A stretch of 64,000 nucleotides of DNA, taken from assembly GCA_036785705.1 (NCBI GenBank), contig JAWUZG010000056.1, positions 4,155,001 to 4,219,000 of the forward strand, given 5' to 3'. A model generated the notes under the pieces. The model ran no database searches. It worked only from the letters and a program-made list of their open reading frames with translations, and was not told the origin of the DNA. The translations under genes were made by a program, and so were the position numbers. Source of the DNA: Acanthornis magna. Lineage: Eukaryota > Chordata > Aves > Passeriformes > Acanthizidae. Positions 1-9,360 of this stretch are shown here, one piece after another (the first letter of the stretch is position 1; the number at the start of each line of letters is the position of its first letter).

Positions 1-1590
1 AAATCCAAGCTAAGGGAGCAGTGGTGTAAGCTGAAGCCAGCTCTGTTTGATTAATCAAACAGTTGTCCTAAACAGCTCGGGTGTGTTAGCTGAGTTAATA
101 AGCTTTTTTTACTGAAGTCTCTGGCGTTTTTCAGACCTCAGGGTTCTAAACTCAGCCATAAACTGCCTGTGCAAAATGAAGGCAACTGCAATGCATCCCT
201 TGTTAGTGGGGACAGCAGTAAATGTTCTTTTGTAGTTGGGAAGGGCTCTCAACCAGTGACTAAAATGCCAAATGTGTTGTCACCTTATTTCTCTTCAGCT
301 GATATGACATTTTAAAAAATACTTAGTTGAAATACATCATCATAATATAAACATTTGAGAGCTGGAACAAAATGAAAGCACAGCTCTTGTTTAAAATGTC
401 TCTGTTGGCAACATTCCACCAAGAAGTTTGGATGTGTGATGTGTATTTTTGGGGTTTGCATTGTTTCCAGGTTTTGAGCAGTTGATTGAATGTGAAGACA
501 GAAACAAACTCAGGGAGAATGAAATATTTGTCCCATAGGAATTAAGTATTGCATCTGTTTTTATTGCTGTACATGTATGACTGAAGCTGCAGTGGATTGA
601 GTAGCACGTGGGGGTCTCTGCTGGTGCCCTGAGCACTGGTGGTGTTTAGGCAGTTAAGAGTTCTGAATGCCTTCAGTAACTGAGCTACTTGGCAAAGTGC
701 TCTCATTCTTAACATGCTTTTTAGTATTGCTGTTTGTTGTGTAAAAAAAGCAATAAAAATAGCCTCAAGCTCCATGTTTTTGAAACCACCACTTGGAGGT
801 GTACATGTGTATGTTTGAGCTGTGCAGAAGAGGAGCATTCTGTGGGGTGAGTCCCTGGAGCAGCCAGGCTGATGTGGCAGCCCTGGGCAGCCGCAGGGTT
901 CTCTGTGCCCTCTGCAAGCACCTGCCTGTGTGTTCTGGTACTGAGAGCTCCCGATGTCTGAATGTGCACATGCTGCACTTTGTGGAATGGGAGCCAGGAG
1001 GTCACTTGGAGGATTCCGTTTGTGTGCAGTGAAAGAACCAGGAATGTACGTGGGTGGCTGAAGAACAACACAGACCTGGGATTGCTGTATATGGGAGTCT
1101 GTGTGTTACTGCAGTTATTTACACAGCACAAATGGTACACTTAGGAAGTTGGACAGGATGTGGAGTTTTGGAATGAAGAATCACTCTCTGATGAGACCTT
1201 TGTCATGCACAGTTCCCAAGTTCACCATTGCAACTTGAAAGCCTCTTACTGTCCCTGGGCTAGTTTTCCAGAGTTTAAGTTTTATAAGTAAAATTGCAGT
1301 TTCCTTCTTTGACTTCAGGTAGGATTATAGTTAATTTTAATGTAATCACTTCTTGCTGAGCCTACTTGTTAAATTCCAGGTTAGCACTGACATAACCACT
1401 GTTTAGTTTGTAGTATTGTATAAAAATGACTGACACACAGACAGAGTGAAGCATCACCACAGAATCACACATCAGCAATGGGGCAGGGGACATTTTTTCC
1501 CTGAATGCAACGGAAATTTTGAGTAACTGCAACTAGAATTTCATGTGGTATAAGATGGGGTTTAAATTATACATGTGCAGCTTATTTTTT
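1..1590. other. Left flank, no gene recognised
   Basis: This stretch lies beyond the probable LARP6 polyadenylation site. It holds only short frames open on both strands (the longest is about 139 codons on the minus strand at 721-1140). None shows a recognisable domain, a plausible exon with both splice sites, or codon use like the real exons nearby. The part at 780-1010 is somewhat richer in G and C than its surroundings, which explains the frames open on both strands. I see no CR1 copy, tRNA or long tandem repeat here. Confidence 0.6.
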
Positions 1591-1621
1591 AAGTAAACAA
1601 AATAGATCTAGAGTTAATATT

Positions 1622-1627
1622 TTTATT
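1622..1627 (-). terminator. LARP6: Candidate LARP6 polyadenylation signal (AATAAA)
   Basis: TTTATT on the plus strand reads AATAAA on the minus strand, about 940 nt downstream of the LARP6 stop. It is followed on the minus strand by a T-rich stretch containing TTTTGTTT, as expected for a downstream element. It is the first exact AATAAA I found after the stop. It would give a 3' UTR of roughly 0.95 kb. Assignment rests on position and motif only. Confidence 0.5.
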
Positions 1628-2069
1628 TCCATCTGATTATATGAGAGAACAGTTACAGAGCAGTCTCCAGTGCTCAGAGTCTTTACACTCATGTCATGAA
1701 AATACAGACTGGTCCTACTGAACAATACTGCTTTGGTGATGTATATGGGAGCAACTGCTCGCTGTGGCATTGGTTTCTCAGTGCCTTCTGAGGCAAACAC
1801 AGGAAGTCTTCAAAACCTCAGCTCCTTATGATGAGACTGGTAACATTCCATAGCTTTTCATAATACAACCGCTAAAATGTAAGTACACCCTGCTCTTCAG
1901 GAACCTAGCTTGGCAAATAGTGTACTTGCATCAATGATTTATATGCCTGCTTGAGTATTTAGGCATTTCAAAATAATACTTTAAAAAGAATAGATGCAGG
2001 TAAGGGTCCTGCATTAGCTAAGTGATTCAGTTGATTAAAAGACTGGCATGGTTTTCCTGTGAGGCCTAG

Positions 2070-2375
2070 AGAGCAGGCGCTGGTTAGAAAGGAGAAGAGA
2101 AGGCTTTGGGGGAGGATTTCATTAAGGTTTTTAAATATCGGATGAGAAGAAGTAAAGAACATGGAGCCAGGCACTTGTCAGCGATGCCCAGTAACAGGAA
2201 AAGGGGCACAAACTGGTACTGTGTGGGTGGTTAAACATGGGAACACATCACCCAGACAGGCTGGGGAGTCTCTGTCCTTGCAGATACTCAAACCTCTCAG
2301 TGACTTGTAACTTCAGCAAAGGAGGTGGGACTGGGCAATCTCCAGAGATGCCTTCCAACCTCATCTGTTCCGTGG
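2070..2375 (+). mobile_element. CR1 LINE 3' fragment inside the probable LARP6 3' UTR
   Basis: The segment follows the usual CR1 3' region in order. It opens with a GGAGAAGAGAAGGCT-like block, then GGATTTCATTAAGG, then a block like CAGTAACAGGAAAAGGGGCA. Next come GGGAGTCTCTGTCCTTGCAG and finally ATCTCCAGAGATGCCTTCCA. It is diverged, lacks coding capacity and is cut short before the perfect terminal repeat. It lies antisense to LARP6, so LARP6 transcripts that reach the 1622 signal would carry the reverse complement. The outer edges are approximate by about 20 bp. Confidence 0.85.
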
Positions 2376-2473
2376 AGAAAATATACAAATATACAAATGA
2401 TAAAGTCTCTATATAAATACAAAAACTTTTGAAATTACATACTGACTTAACTCGGTCACTCATGCAACACCAT

Positions 2474-2510
2474 GAGTTTCATGAGCCTTTGAGTTTCACC
2501 ATGAGCCTTT
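2474..2510. repeat. Short imperfect tandem duplication
   Basis: GAGTTTCATGAGCCTTT (2474-2490) is followed directly by GAGTTTCACCATGAGCCTTT (2491-2510). The two copies differ by a 3-nt indel. It lies 60 nt past the LARP6 stop, in the 3' UTR, and looks like a simple replication-slippage duplication. Confidence 0.6.
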
Positions 2511-2568
2511 TCACCAGGCTTGGTCACCAGCAGTTGGCTGATTTGTGAAACTGTTTCTAAAGCAAAGT

Positions 2569-3636
2569 CTATTCACCCTTTGTAGCCTTCCTCCTTTCAC
2601 AGCCATTGTGGAATCCTTTGGTGCCATCAGGACCTTTAGGCAGCCGCAGCACCCCTACAGGGAGACCATCTGCATTTTGTATTTTCCGAGCCAACATCGG
2701 ACTGCTGACGGGACTCTTCTCTTGTGTCAGAGTTTGGGCTTTTCTTCTCTGTACCCAGGGGCTCCCAGAAGGTGTGGTGCTGCTGTCTGAGGAATAATCG
2801 GTATATTTCCTTGCAATTTCGGGGCTAGTGCTTGGGTTAAGCTTGCTGTCTTCGGCCAGCGGAGATTTTTTGGTTACTTTTCTTAGTGAAGATGGACTGT
2901 TCCAAGGACTTGATCTGGGTGACATATTAGGACTCAAATGGTTGTTTGGGTGGATGACAGGGCTTAAGTTACTCGTGGCATTTGTTGCAGTACGTTTGCG
3001 TCCTGACAGCGGTGATGTAGGATTGCTCTCTGGGTCAGAGGAGCTGTTTGCTGAAGATTCATCACCAGCAAACTGAAGTTCCTCAACTCTCTTGTTAAGG
3101 GATCGAGTCTTCTTAAGGCTCTTGCTGGTATCTTCATCACGGTTCTTGTCTTTGTGAACTTTTTTCTTTGGTGGTTTCATGCCTATTACGACAACTTTCA
3201 TGCCGGTCTCTTTGTTTTCAGCACTCATGAAATCATGAGCACGTATGGCAGCTTCTACTTCTTCAAATTCGATAATTGCACATTCCTGGGTTCCCAGCTG
3301 GGTGTACCGATTGCTGACCCTCCTGATATCAGGTGGGAGATCCCTGCCAGGCTTGAGAATACGCACTGATGAAATTACACCAAAAGTTACAAAGGTTTTG
3401 AGGAGATGCTCCATTATCCTTTCTTGCATGCATCCATTTTCTTTGTTAAGGGTCTGCAGCTCAGAAATCATGTGGATATCATACACCAGTAGCATCCTGG
3501 TAGGGACGTTTTCACTTGGAAACACTGGAACTGGAGTATTTCTTCGAACCTTTTTGTTATCATCATTGAGCTCCAGAGTGTTCGAGTACTTCAGTGCGTA
3601 GGCTGTGGTTCTCCAGTCACGGGTGAGGTGTTTCAC
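2569..3636 (-). CDS. LARP6: LARP6 coding exon 3 (last)
   Basis: The exon begins with Val132 (VKHLTRDW) after an acceptor ending CCTGAAG and runs 355 codons to TAG at 2571-2569. It carries the end of the La motif, the whole RRM, the basic stretch, the SP-rich region and the LSA/SUZ-C end. The run of in-frame residues just upstream (MSVLK) is intronic. It sits where exon 2 supplies the SFKK residues expected for the family. Confidence 0.97.
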   Translation of the reverse strand: MKHLTRDWRTTAYALKYSNTLELNDDNKKVRRNTPVPVFPSENVPTRMLLVYDIHMISELQTLNKENGCMQERIMEHLLKTFVTFGVISSVRILKPGRDLPPDIRRVSNRYTQLGTQECAIIEFEEVEAAIRAHDFMSAENKETGMKVVVIGMKPPKKKVHKDKNRDEDTSKSLKKTRSLNKRVEELQFAGDESSANSSSDPESNPTSPLSGRKRTATNATSNLSPVIHPNNHLSPNMSPRSSPWNSPSSLRKVTKKSPLAEDSKLNPSTSPEIARKYTDYSSDSSTTPSGSPWVQRRKAQTLTQEKSPVSSPMLARKIQNADGLPVGVLRLPKGPDGTKGFHNGCERRKATKGE

Positions 3637-6600
3637 CTTCAGGACAGACACAGGTTAAGCACCGCAACTGAGAAAACCTAATCAAACTAATTGCAGAATT
3701 TTAAGGCAGATGCAGGCTTCAGTCTACAAACAGAACCTGAGATTTAAGTTTCATGTAGCAGACTTAGTGAGAAAGAAAACAGTTCTGCTGTAATGGGCAT
3801 CAGTGAGGTCCTGTAAAGCTCATGTCCTGTTGAATCTAATGCAAACAGGAACTAACACTAAGGCTCAAACTGGAAATCATTACTACATCTGAAAGCCTGA
3901 TCAAGTAGTGCTTGATCATTCCACATCTAGGCCTGAACTATGATCAAAATACATGTTCTAGGGAGGTTATTTTGTTAAATTTGCCTAACAAGAAGTTTTA
4001 TCAAGTTTAGCTCTTCATTGTATTAAACTCATCTTTCCTCCCTCAAAAACCTCAGTCTAAAAAATACCCCAAACTTCTCCATTTTCATTAAGTATTTTTA
4101 TAGAGTTTATCTGTTACCAGTATAATCTGTTTGAAGCAGTTAGAAAAAACTGAGAGTGCTTTAATGTCTAGACTGAATAACTGCAAAACAGTCAGATTTA
4201 GGATCTTGACAAAGTGTTTCTAATGTAATTCTAGAAATTGGTTACATACACATATTTACATAGGTGTTCCTAATGCAAGGAAAAAAGAAAAAAAAAAACC
4301 TCACTGCAAGTTTAAGGGACTTCAGTTAACAGATCCTTTATACTACTCTTGATTTTTGGATCTCTGTGCAGTTGCAAAGGTCAGATTCACTGTCCTTTCT
4401 CAGAGACAGGAACACAACTTTACCAAGATTACCCAGCTATTCATGAGTAGTTGCCATGGAAATTAATTTTATCCAATGTCCTCCTGTCTTCAAGACTGGT
4501 AATTTAAGAGCATATATGCTTTTAAGCAAATTATTTCCTTAACCAATCATCAGTGAGTTCAGCGGTTAAAGTTCTGGATCAATAAAAATTAACCATCATA
4601 GCAAATCCAGGCAGACAAAGAGAAAGACTTTAAAGTTGCCTGTATAAAATGTTATTTCGTCTCTCCTAATGTTTTTAGATTCATCAGGTTTGCATGAGAC
4701 ACTTCAAGTCTTAAAAAATTAGCTTACCTTCTTAAAAGAAGTGAGGAGTTTAACACTGACATAGCCCATCTTATTTCTTCTCACGTGCTTCAGGAGGAAG
4801 GCATCTTTCTCAAGGTTCTCATCTGAGAAGTAATATTCAATCTGTGCTATTAACTTCTGGATCAGGTCATTTTCTGGCGGTTTCCAGTTCTGGTCAGAGT
4901 CGTCATCATTTTCCCCACCGCTGGAAAAAAGTTAAATCATTTTATCAACAGATCTTTACCTTCTATTAGTGGATTCAAATAGCGTTTCAAAATGAAAGGG
5001 TATAACCCTAATGCTGGTTCCAGCTGACTCTAGATTGGGCACTGGACAGGTATCACCCACCCAGCTGAGGCAGCAGGCTAGCTCAGAGGATGAAGCTTTC
5101 CAGTCAGCATAAGCAGTCAAGTTCCTGAGCTCATTCCAAAAGCTGATCTCAGTGTAGAACAATGAGACATCTACACTAATGGCTTGAAAACACTCTGCCA
5201 ACTCAAATCCTCCACCAAAATATGAAATGAAGGTGCACAGGCACTTGGTATTATACAAAGTTCCTCCAGTGCCAGTGTTTTATTTTTTAGTATGAAGCTA
5301 TCAAAGACAGGCTTGATCTTTATGTTCTTCATGAGTAATCTCATACCAGAGAATGAATATTCCAGATTGATGCAGTCATGATTTCTTAAGCCTCTTCACT
5401 GCATGAATGCAGGAGCTGGTATCCAGGGAGTAAGGACTGACAGGACAGTTGCACTTTTTACAGGTCACTTCCAGAGGCACAGAGTAACATAACTAGCAGT
5501 TAACCAAGGGGCTAAACCTGCCAGCTCATGTACCTCAGGAACAGCTCTATGTGCACACATGCAGGTTTCTATGAAGTAATTTTCATTTCTTCTCTTACCT
5601 CCCATCATATTGTCAAGGTGCCTGGGCAAAATGGAGCACTGTCGAACATCCTATTCCCCAAAAACTACTGCAGCCATTAATTCGAGGTAAACTTCTTGCC
5701 ACGTGCAGTTACAGCAACAAATTTGTTGCTGGAATAGAAGTTTCCATTTACAGGCAACTATAATGGACAAGTCTATCTTAAGCCAGAGTCATTTAAGATG
5801 TGAGTGGTCTATTTTTTTTTTGGGACCATCATGAAAACTTCTGTTTAAAATATAAAATCACCCACTAAGTACCTTAGACCCCATAAATCATCTGTTAGGT
5901 TGGTCTCCCAGGTACCTCAGCAATGAAAAGAAGCCATGCATTTCCCCAAAATTGTCTTAAGTGACTTTCGTAGAGCTTCTAAAATCATTAGGAAAGGGAC
6001 CTGGCTTTTTGAAGCTTACAGCACATTTATTTATTATGGTTCTTCTTATGATAGGGCAACACCTCAGATATATGTGGATACTCACTCGCATGGTCCTACA
6101 AGTCTCCCTGTTAAAAATCTCCCTAGACTTTAACAGGGTACAATTCAAAGGAATTACAGGAATGAGAGAGCAAGACAAAGAATTTATGTTATTTGGCAAA
6201 GCCAGAAGTGGAGGATAATAGATGAAGTTATGATTAGAATGGTTAAAAAAAATCTAATGCCCAGCTGTAGGTGCTGGTTTCAGAAGGAAGAAAAAAACAA
6301 TGGTGTTCATTTTTCACTCATGATATTTGCTTACTTCATTTACTACCAACTCAGAATTGGTCCGGGCACAAGAAACTTGGAACATTTCAGCCTTTTTATA
6401 TGTCCACATGCTGCCAGGAAAAGTTTGCCTTCAGTTCAGGATGGGGCTTGCAGTGTTTCAGGGATTTATTAGCACAGATATTTGCAGGTGTTTGCATGGA
6501 GACAAAAAGGAGAGTCATGCTTTGGAAAACAACAAAAACGAATTGCGTGTTTGCAGAGATCAGCACCATCCCTTACCTACAATGTTAAGACACTAAATCA

Positions 6601-9015
6601 GGGCGAAACAGGCCTCATTTCATCTCTCAAATATTGGTCACAGTTTGACCTATACACTATTTCTGTGTTTGGCAGACAAGTCAGCTTTTATAAAATCTCA
6701 TGGGCTCTTACCACAGCCCTCACTAAATGCTGTATGGAAATTGCTCCTACAATAAATGCAGAAATTTGTAACTAGCTCCATATTAATTCATGATAATGAT
6801 CAACTAGTAGTACCTCTAAGGTATCAATTGTATTACAGAAGTAGTTGATAAATCATTTCAGTCAACACTGACAAAGAACCAAACCCTAGTAGTTATTCAC
6901 AACTTTGTTTTTTTATTCAGAGCTTTGTGATTATATGCTTGCAAAACAGAATGAAAAACAATATTTTAACATGGTGACTCATCTGGCCATTAGTCACACA
7001 AGAAACTAAACACATCTACAGCGGGAGCAGATTTGAAACTTTGAATATTAAGACTCACAAACAATATATTGAATTGTTTGGATAGTGTCTAACCTTCTGA
7101 AATTGTTTAGCTGAGTTTCCAAATGAATAAAGTATTGTATTAATAAGCACTATGTGGCAATCTAATTTATAAGTTCCAATAGTACAATCACTCAACGGCA
7201 GTCCAAGTTTGTCTACAGAAATGTGGATACAGTACTGGGTGTCTACTGATGGCAAATTGTCTGCAAGCTCCAGCTGGAGAGTGAGATGGCTTATTCCCAG
7301 CAGTTTTAGACCATCCCTAATACTTTTCCAAATGTTTGTAAATAATTTCCTATCAGATGCTGCATTCCCAAAAAGTAAATCCTTAGGTAAGGTTATGTGT
7401 AGATGGCAAAAGCTTGTGTAAACTCTATTCATCTGCTTTTGATGCAGAGCCTTTAGAGTTCTCTCCATGGCAATACCTCTGGCCTTTCCTGCATCAGGAA
7501 GAGCCCCTTTACAATAGGGCAACCTCCACAAGAACTGAATATGCATCAACACTGTTAGCAAACATTTCTGAAGACAGCACCTACTGTAGAGGATTAAATC
7601 AGTTGCATTTAAGAGTAGCTACTGTGTCTTTCAAAGCTTGGAAAAATAACTGCTCTTTTTTTCTAGTCTATGCCAGGGCTAGAAGCTCTTCACAAGTAAT
7701 ACTATCATAGATAACAAATGTAAATAGTATCCTGAATTTAAGAAATCAGTAATTGGAATGCAACACTGTAGACTGCTGTACATATTTATGAAAATACAAC
7801 AGTCACATATCATTGTGGAATAACTAAGCTGACTCTGTTTAAACACCTTAATTGTGCCTAGCTCAACTCCTGTGTCTGTAGTCCATAGCTGACAATTTTG
7901 GCAGCTGCAGAAAATTTCCCACTCCCCTACTACCTCTCTGTAATTTCAAATAATACACTGCAGTTCATTCTGAGCCAGTGCTAGGTATGAAGTTAGAGAA
8001 TCAATTAGAAACAATAAATGTTCAAACAGAATACTGGATTTCTTGCTACTGTACTTAAATCTTTATGTGACAATTTATGACTCCATCTGCAGTTTTAGTA
8101 CAAACCACAGGATAAACTACAACTAGTACAGCTTTGTCTCCCTGTAGTTTTCTGGCACAAAAATCCTGGATGTTCCTTTTACAAGTAAGAGATTCTGCTA
8201 GGCATCAAAACTATTTCAGGCCACCAAGCCAACATTCCTGCAACATATTGCTGAATGCAGCCAACACCATTTGTGTTATCAAACAGTAAAACGTAGAGTA
8301 TAAAGTGGTAGTTTCTTTTGCATTTCAACTGGTCTTGATTTCATGTCTAGTCAGCTTGTTTCCGAGGCTCATAAAACGAGTCTGTTTGTCCATGTCTTAG
8401 ATAATTAAGAAGATATCCATGGGTCTACGCAATAAAAACCAAACGGGCGAAAAAAGGAAAAAACCCAAAATACCAAACCCCAAAACAAAACTCCAAAACA
8501 CAGCTACAGCTAACCCCCAAACCATTTCTGTAAAAGGCAGAGCATTGGAAATGTCGGGGACATCCCAGCCCGGCGCTCCTTGCTGTGGGGGAGCCCCGGC
8601 CCCGCAGTCCGGTCGGGGGCGGGTGGGACGCGGCCCGGGCGGAGCCATCGCTCCCTCCCGGCCTCCGGTGTCCCCGCTGGAGGCTTTCCAGCGTCTCCCA
8701 CCCGCCGCTCGGCGTTGCATCAGCCGGGCCCGCTCCGTGCCGGGGGTGTCCGCGGCGGCCCCGCCGCTCGCCCCGCGCAGCGCCCCCGCCGCCGGACCCC
8801 TGCCCGGGGGCTCACCTGGAGCGCCCGCAGCGCCCCGAGTCCTCCTCGCTGCAGCTGGGGCACGGCGCTCCGCGGCCCTCCTCCTCCTCCTCGTCCTCGT
8901 CGTCCTCCCCGGCGGCCGCCTGGACGGCCACTCGGATCTGCACGGGGCCGCTGCCGGCCGGCAGCTCCGGCCCGGCGGGCGCGGCTCCGGGCTCGGCCGG
9001 CTGCGGCTGGGCCAT
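2569..9015 (-). CDS. LARP6: LARP6, La-related protein 6 (whole gene, 3 coding exons, 486 aa)
   Basis: LARP6 (acheron) is an RNA-binding protein. In mammals it binds the conserved 5' stem-loop of COL1A1, COL1A2 and COL3A1 mRNAs and controls their translation. Joining 9015-8816, 4920-4728 and 3636-2569 gives 486 residues, close to the 491 of human LARP6. In order I read an acidic N-terminus (about 38-46), the La motif (about 83-167, with the signature QIEYYFSDENLEKDAFLLKH), and an RRM-like domain (about 178-288). Then come a lysine-rich stretch, KPPKKKVHKDK (about 286-296), a Ser/Pro-rich region with many SP sites, and the C-terminal LSA/SUZ-C motif (about 448-475, containing ADGLPVGVLRLPKGPD). 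The start has a strong Kozak context (G at -3 and +4) and matches the family N-terminus MAQ. The frame stays open upstream of it, so the start rests on homology. The gene is intact and divergent from LRRC49. Confidence 0.97.
3637..4727 (-). other. LARP6: LARP6 intron 2
   Basis: The intron is 1,091 nt, phase 0, with donor GTAAGC and acceptor AAG. It is AT-rich and I see no repeat copy or open frame of note in it. Confidence 0.9.
4728..4920 (-). CDS. LARP6: LARP6 coding exon 2 (La motif)
   Basis: The exon is 193 nt, from acceptor TTTTTTCCAG to donor AAG|GTAAGC. Its first base completes Ser67. It encodes residues 67-131, including WKPPEN and the core La-motif helices with the aromatic and acidic residues Tyr96, Tyr97, Phe98 and Asp100 (YYFSDENLEKD) that form the RNA 3'-end pocket in La proteins. 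It is too short and too intron-bound to appear as a long open frame. I found it by following the missing La motif upstream of exon 3. Confidence 0.96.
4921..8815 (-). other. LARP6: LARP6 intron 1
   Basis: The intron is 3,895 nt, phase 2, with donor CAG|GTGAGC and acceptor TTTTTTCCAG. Its one notable content is the 168-codon sense-strand frame at 7055-7583 with a downstream AATAAA. Elsewhere it is AT-rich with no recognised repeats. The 5' end of the intron (8560-8815) is part of the LARP6 CpG island. Confidence 0.9.
6912..7583 (-). other. Unassigned open frame with downstream AATAAA: possible alternative LARP6 last exon or retrocopy
   Basis: On the LARP6 sense strand a frame of about 168 codons ends at TGA 7057-7055. 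An AATAAA (6917-6912, followed by A-rich sequence) lies about 140 nt further on. Just upstream there is a possible acceptor, CCTCTACAG, ending at 7584. LARP6 exon 1 (phase 2) spliced to 7583 would enter this frame in register. I do not recognise the protein. A block with HLHITLPKD and then GISHLTLQLE has a faint look of the C-terminal domain of cation-diffusion zinc transporters, but this is too weak to name. A second frame just upstream would match a frameshifted retrocopy equally well. Confidence 0.25.
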
Positions 9016-9360
9016 GGCGCTCCCGGCCGGGCTCAGCCCGCCGCACCAGCGATGCCCCGGGTTGCGACAGCAGCCCGCCCGCCTCCCCTGCTGTCCCCCC
9101 TGTCCCCTCCCGCTGGGGCGGCGCTCCCAGCTCCACTCCCCCGTGCGCCCGGCACGGCAGCGGGAAGGTCCGACCCCTCTCCAGCCATGCCGCCCCCGGG
9201 CCAGCCGGGCAGCTGAAGGTCCTTCTCCTTGACGGCTGAATGGGACTGCTTTTGTTTCATCAGAAAACAACGGGCTCCTCGCTGGAGAGCAGCGTCCTGG
9301 CTTCTCTTCTCCTGGTACAGCCTTGGAGCTGTGCCGCTGCGCCCTGACCAGAGCGTTGCG
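8550..9360. promoter_or_regulatory. LARP6: CpG island and promoter region of LARP6
   Basis: G+C and CpG rise sharply from about 8550 and fall again near 9360, with AT-rich sequence on both sides. The island covers LARP6 exon 1, its leader and the first 260 nt of intron 1. It contains GC-box-like GGGGGCGGGT near 8616-8625. There is no TATA box at a convincing distance, which fits a CpG-island promoter with dispersed start sites. The transcription start cannot be fixed from sequence alone; it should lie at roughly 9030-9300. Confidence 0.8.
8816..9015 (-). CDS. LARP6: LARP6 coding exon 1
   Basis: The exon is 200 nt (66 codons plus 2 nt) and encodes MAQPQPAEPG at the start, then VQIRVAVQ, an Asp/Glu tract (DDEDEEEEE) and a Cys/Ser-rich end. 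The donor is CAG|GTGAGC. VQIRVA matches the conserved N-terminal segment of vertebrate LARP6, which supports the ATG at 9015. The reading frame is open upstream to 9465, so an N-terminal extension cannot be excluded from sequence alone. Confidence 0.95.

Noticed and set aside
721..1140. 139-codon minus-strand frame in the left flank
   Set aside because: The plus strand is also open here, there are no paired splice sites and no recognisable domain. Length is within what chance gives in 64 kb.
2545..3601. Plus-strand frames opposite LARP6 exon 3
   Set aside because: They mirror the true minus-strand coding exon and carry no domain.
8419..9239. Long plus-strand frames of up to 265 codons over the LARP6 CpG island
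   Set aside because: They are low in stops because the island is GC-rich. They overlap LARP6 exon 1 antisense and have Pro/Ala/Arg-rich low-complexity products.
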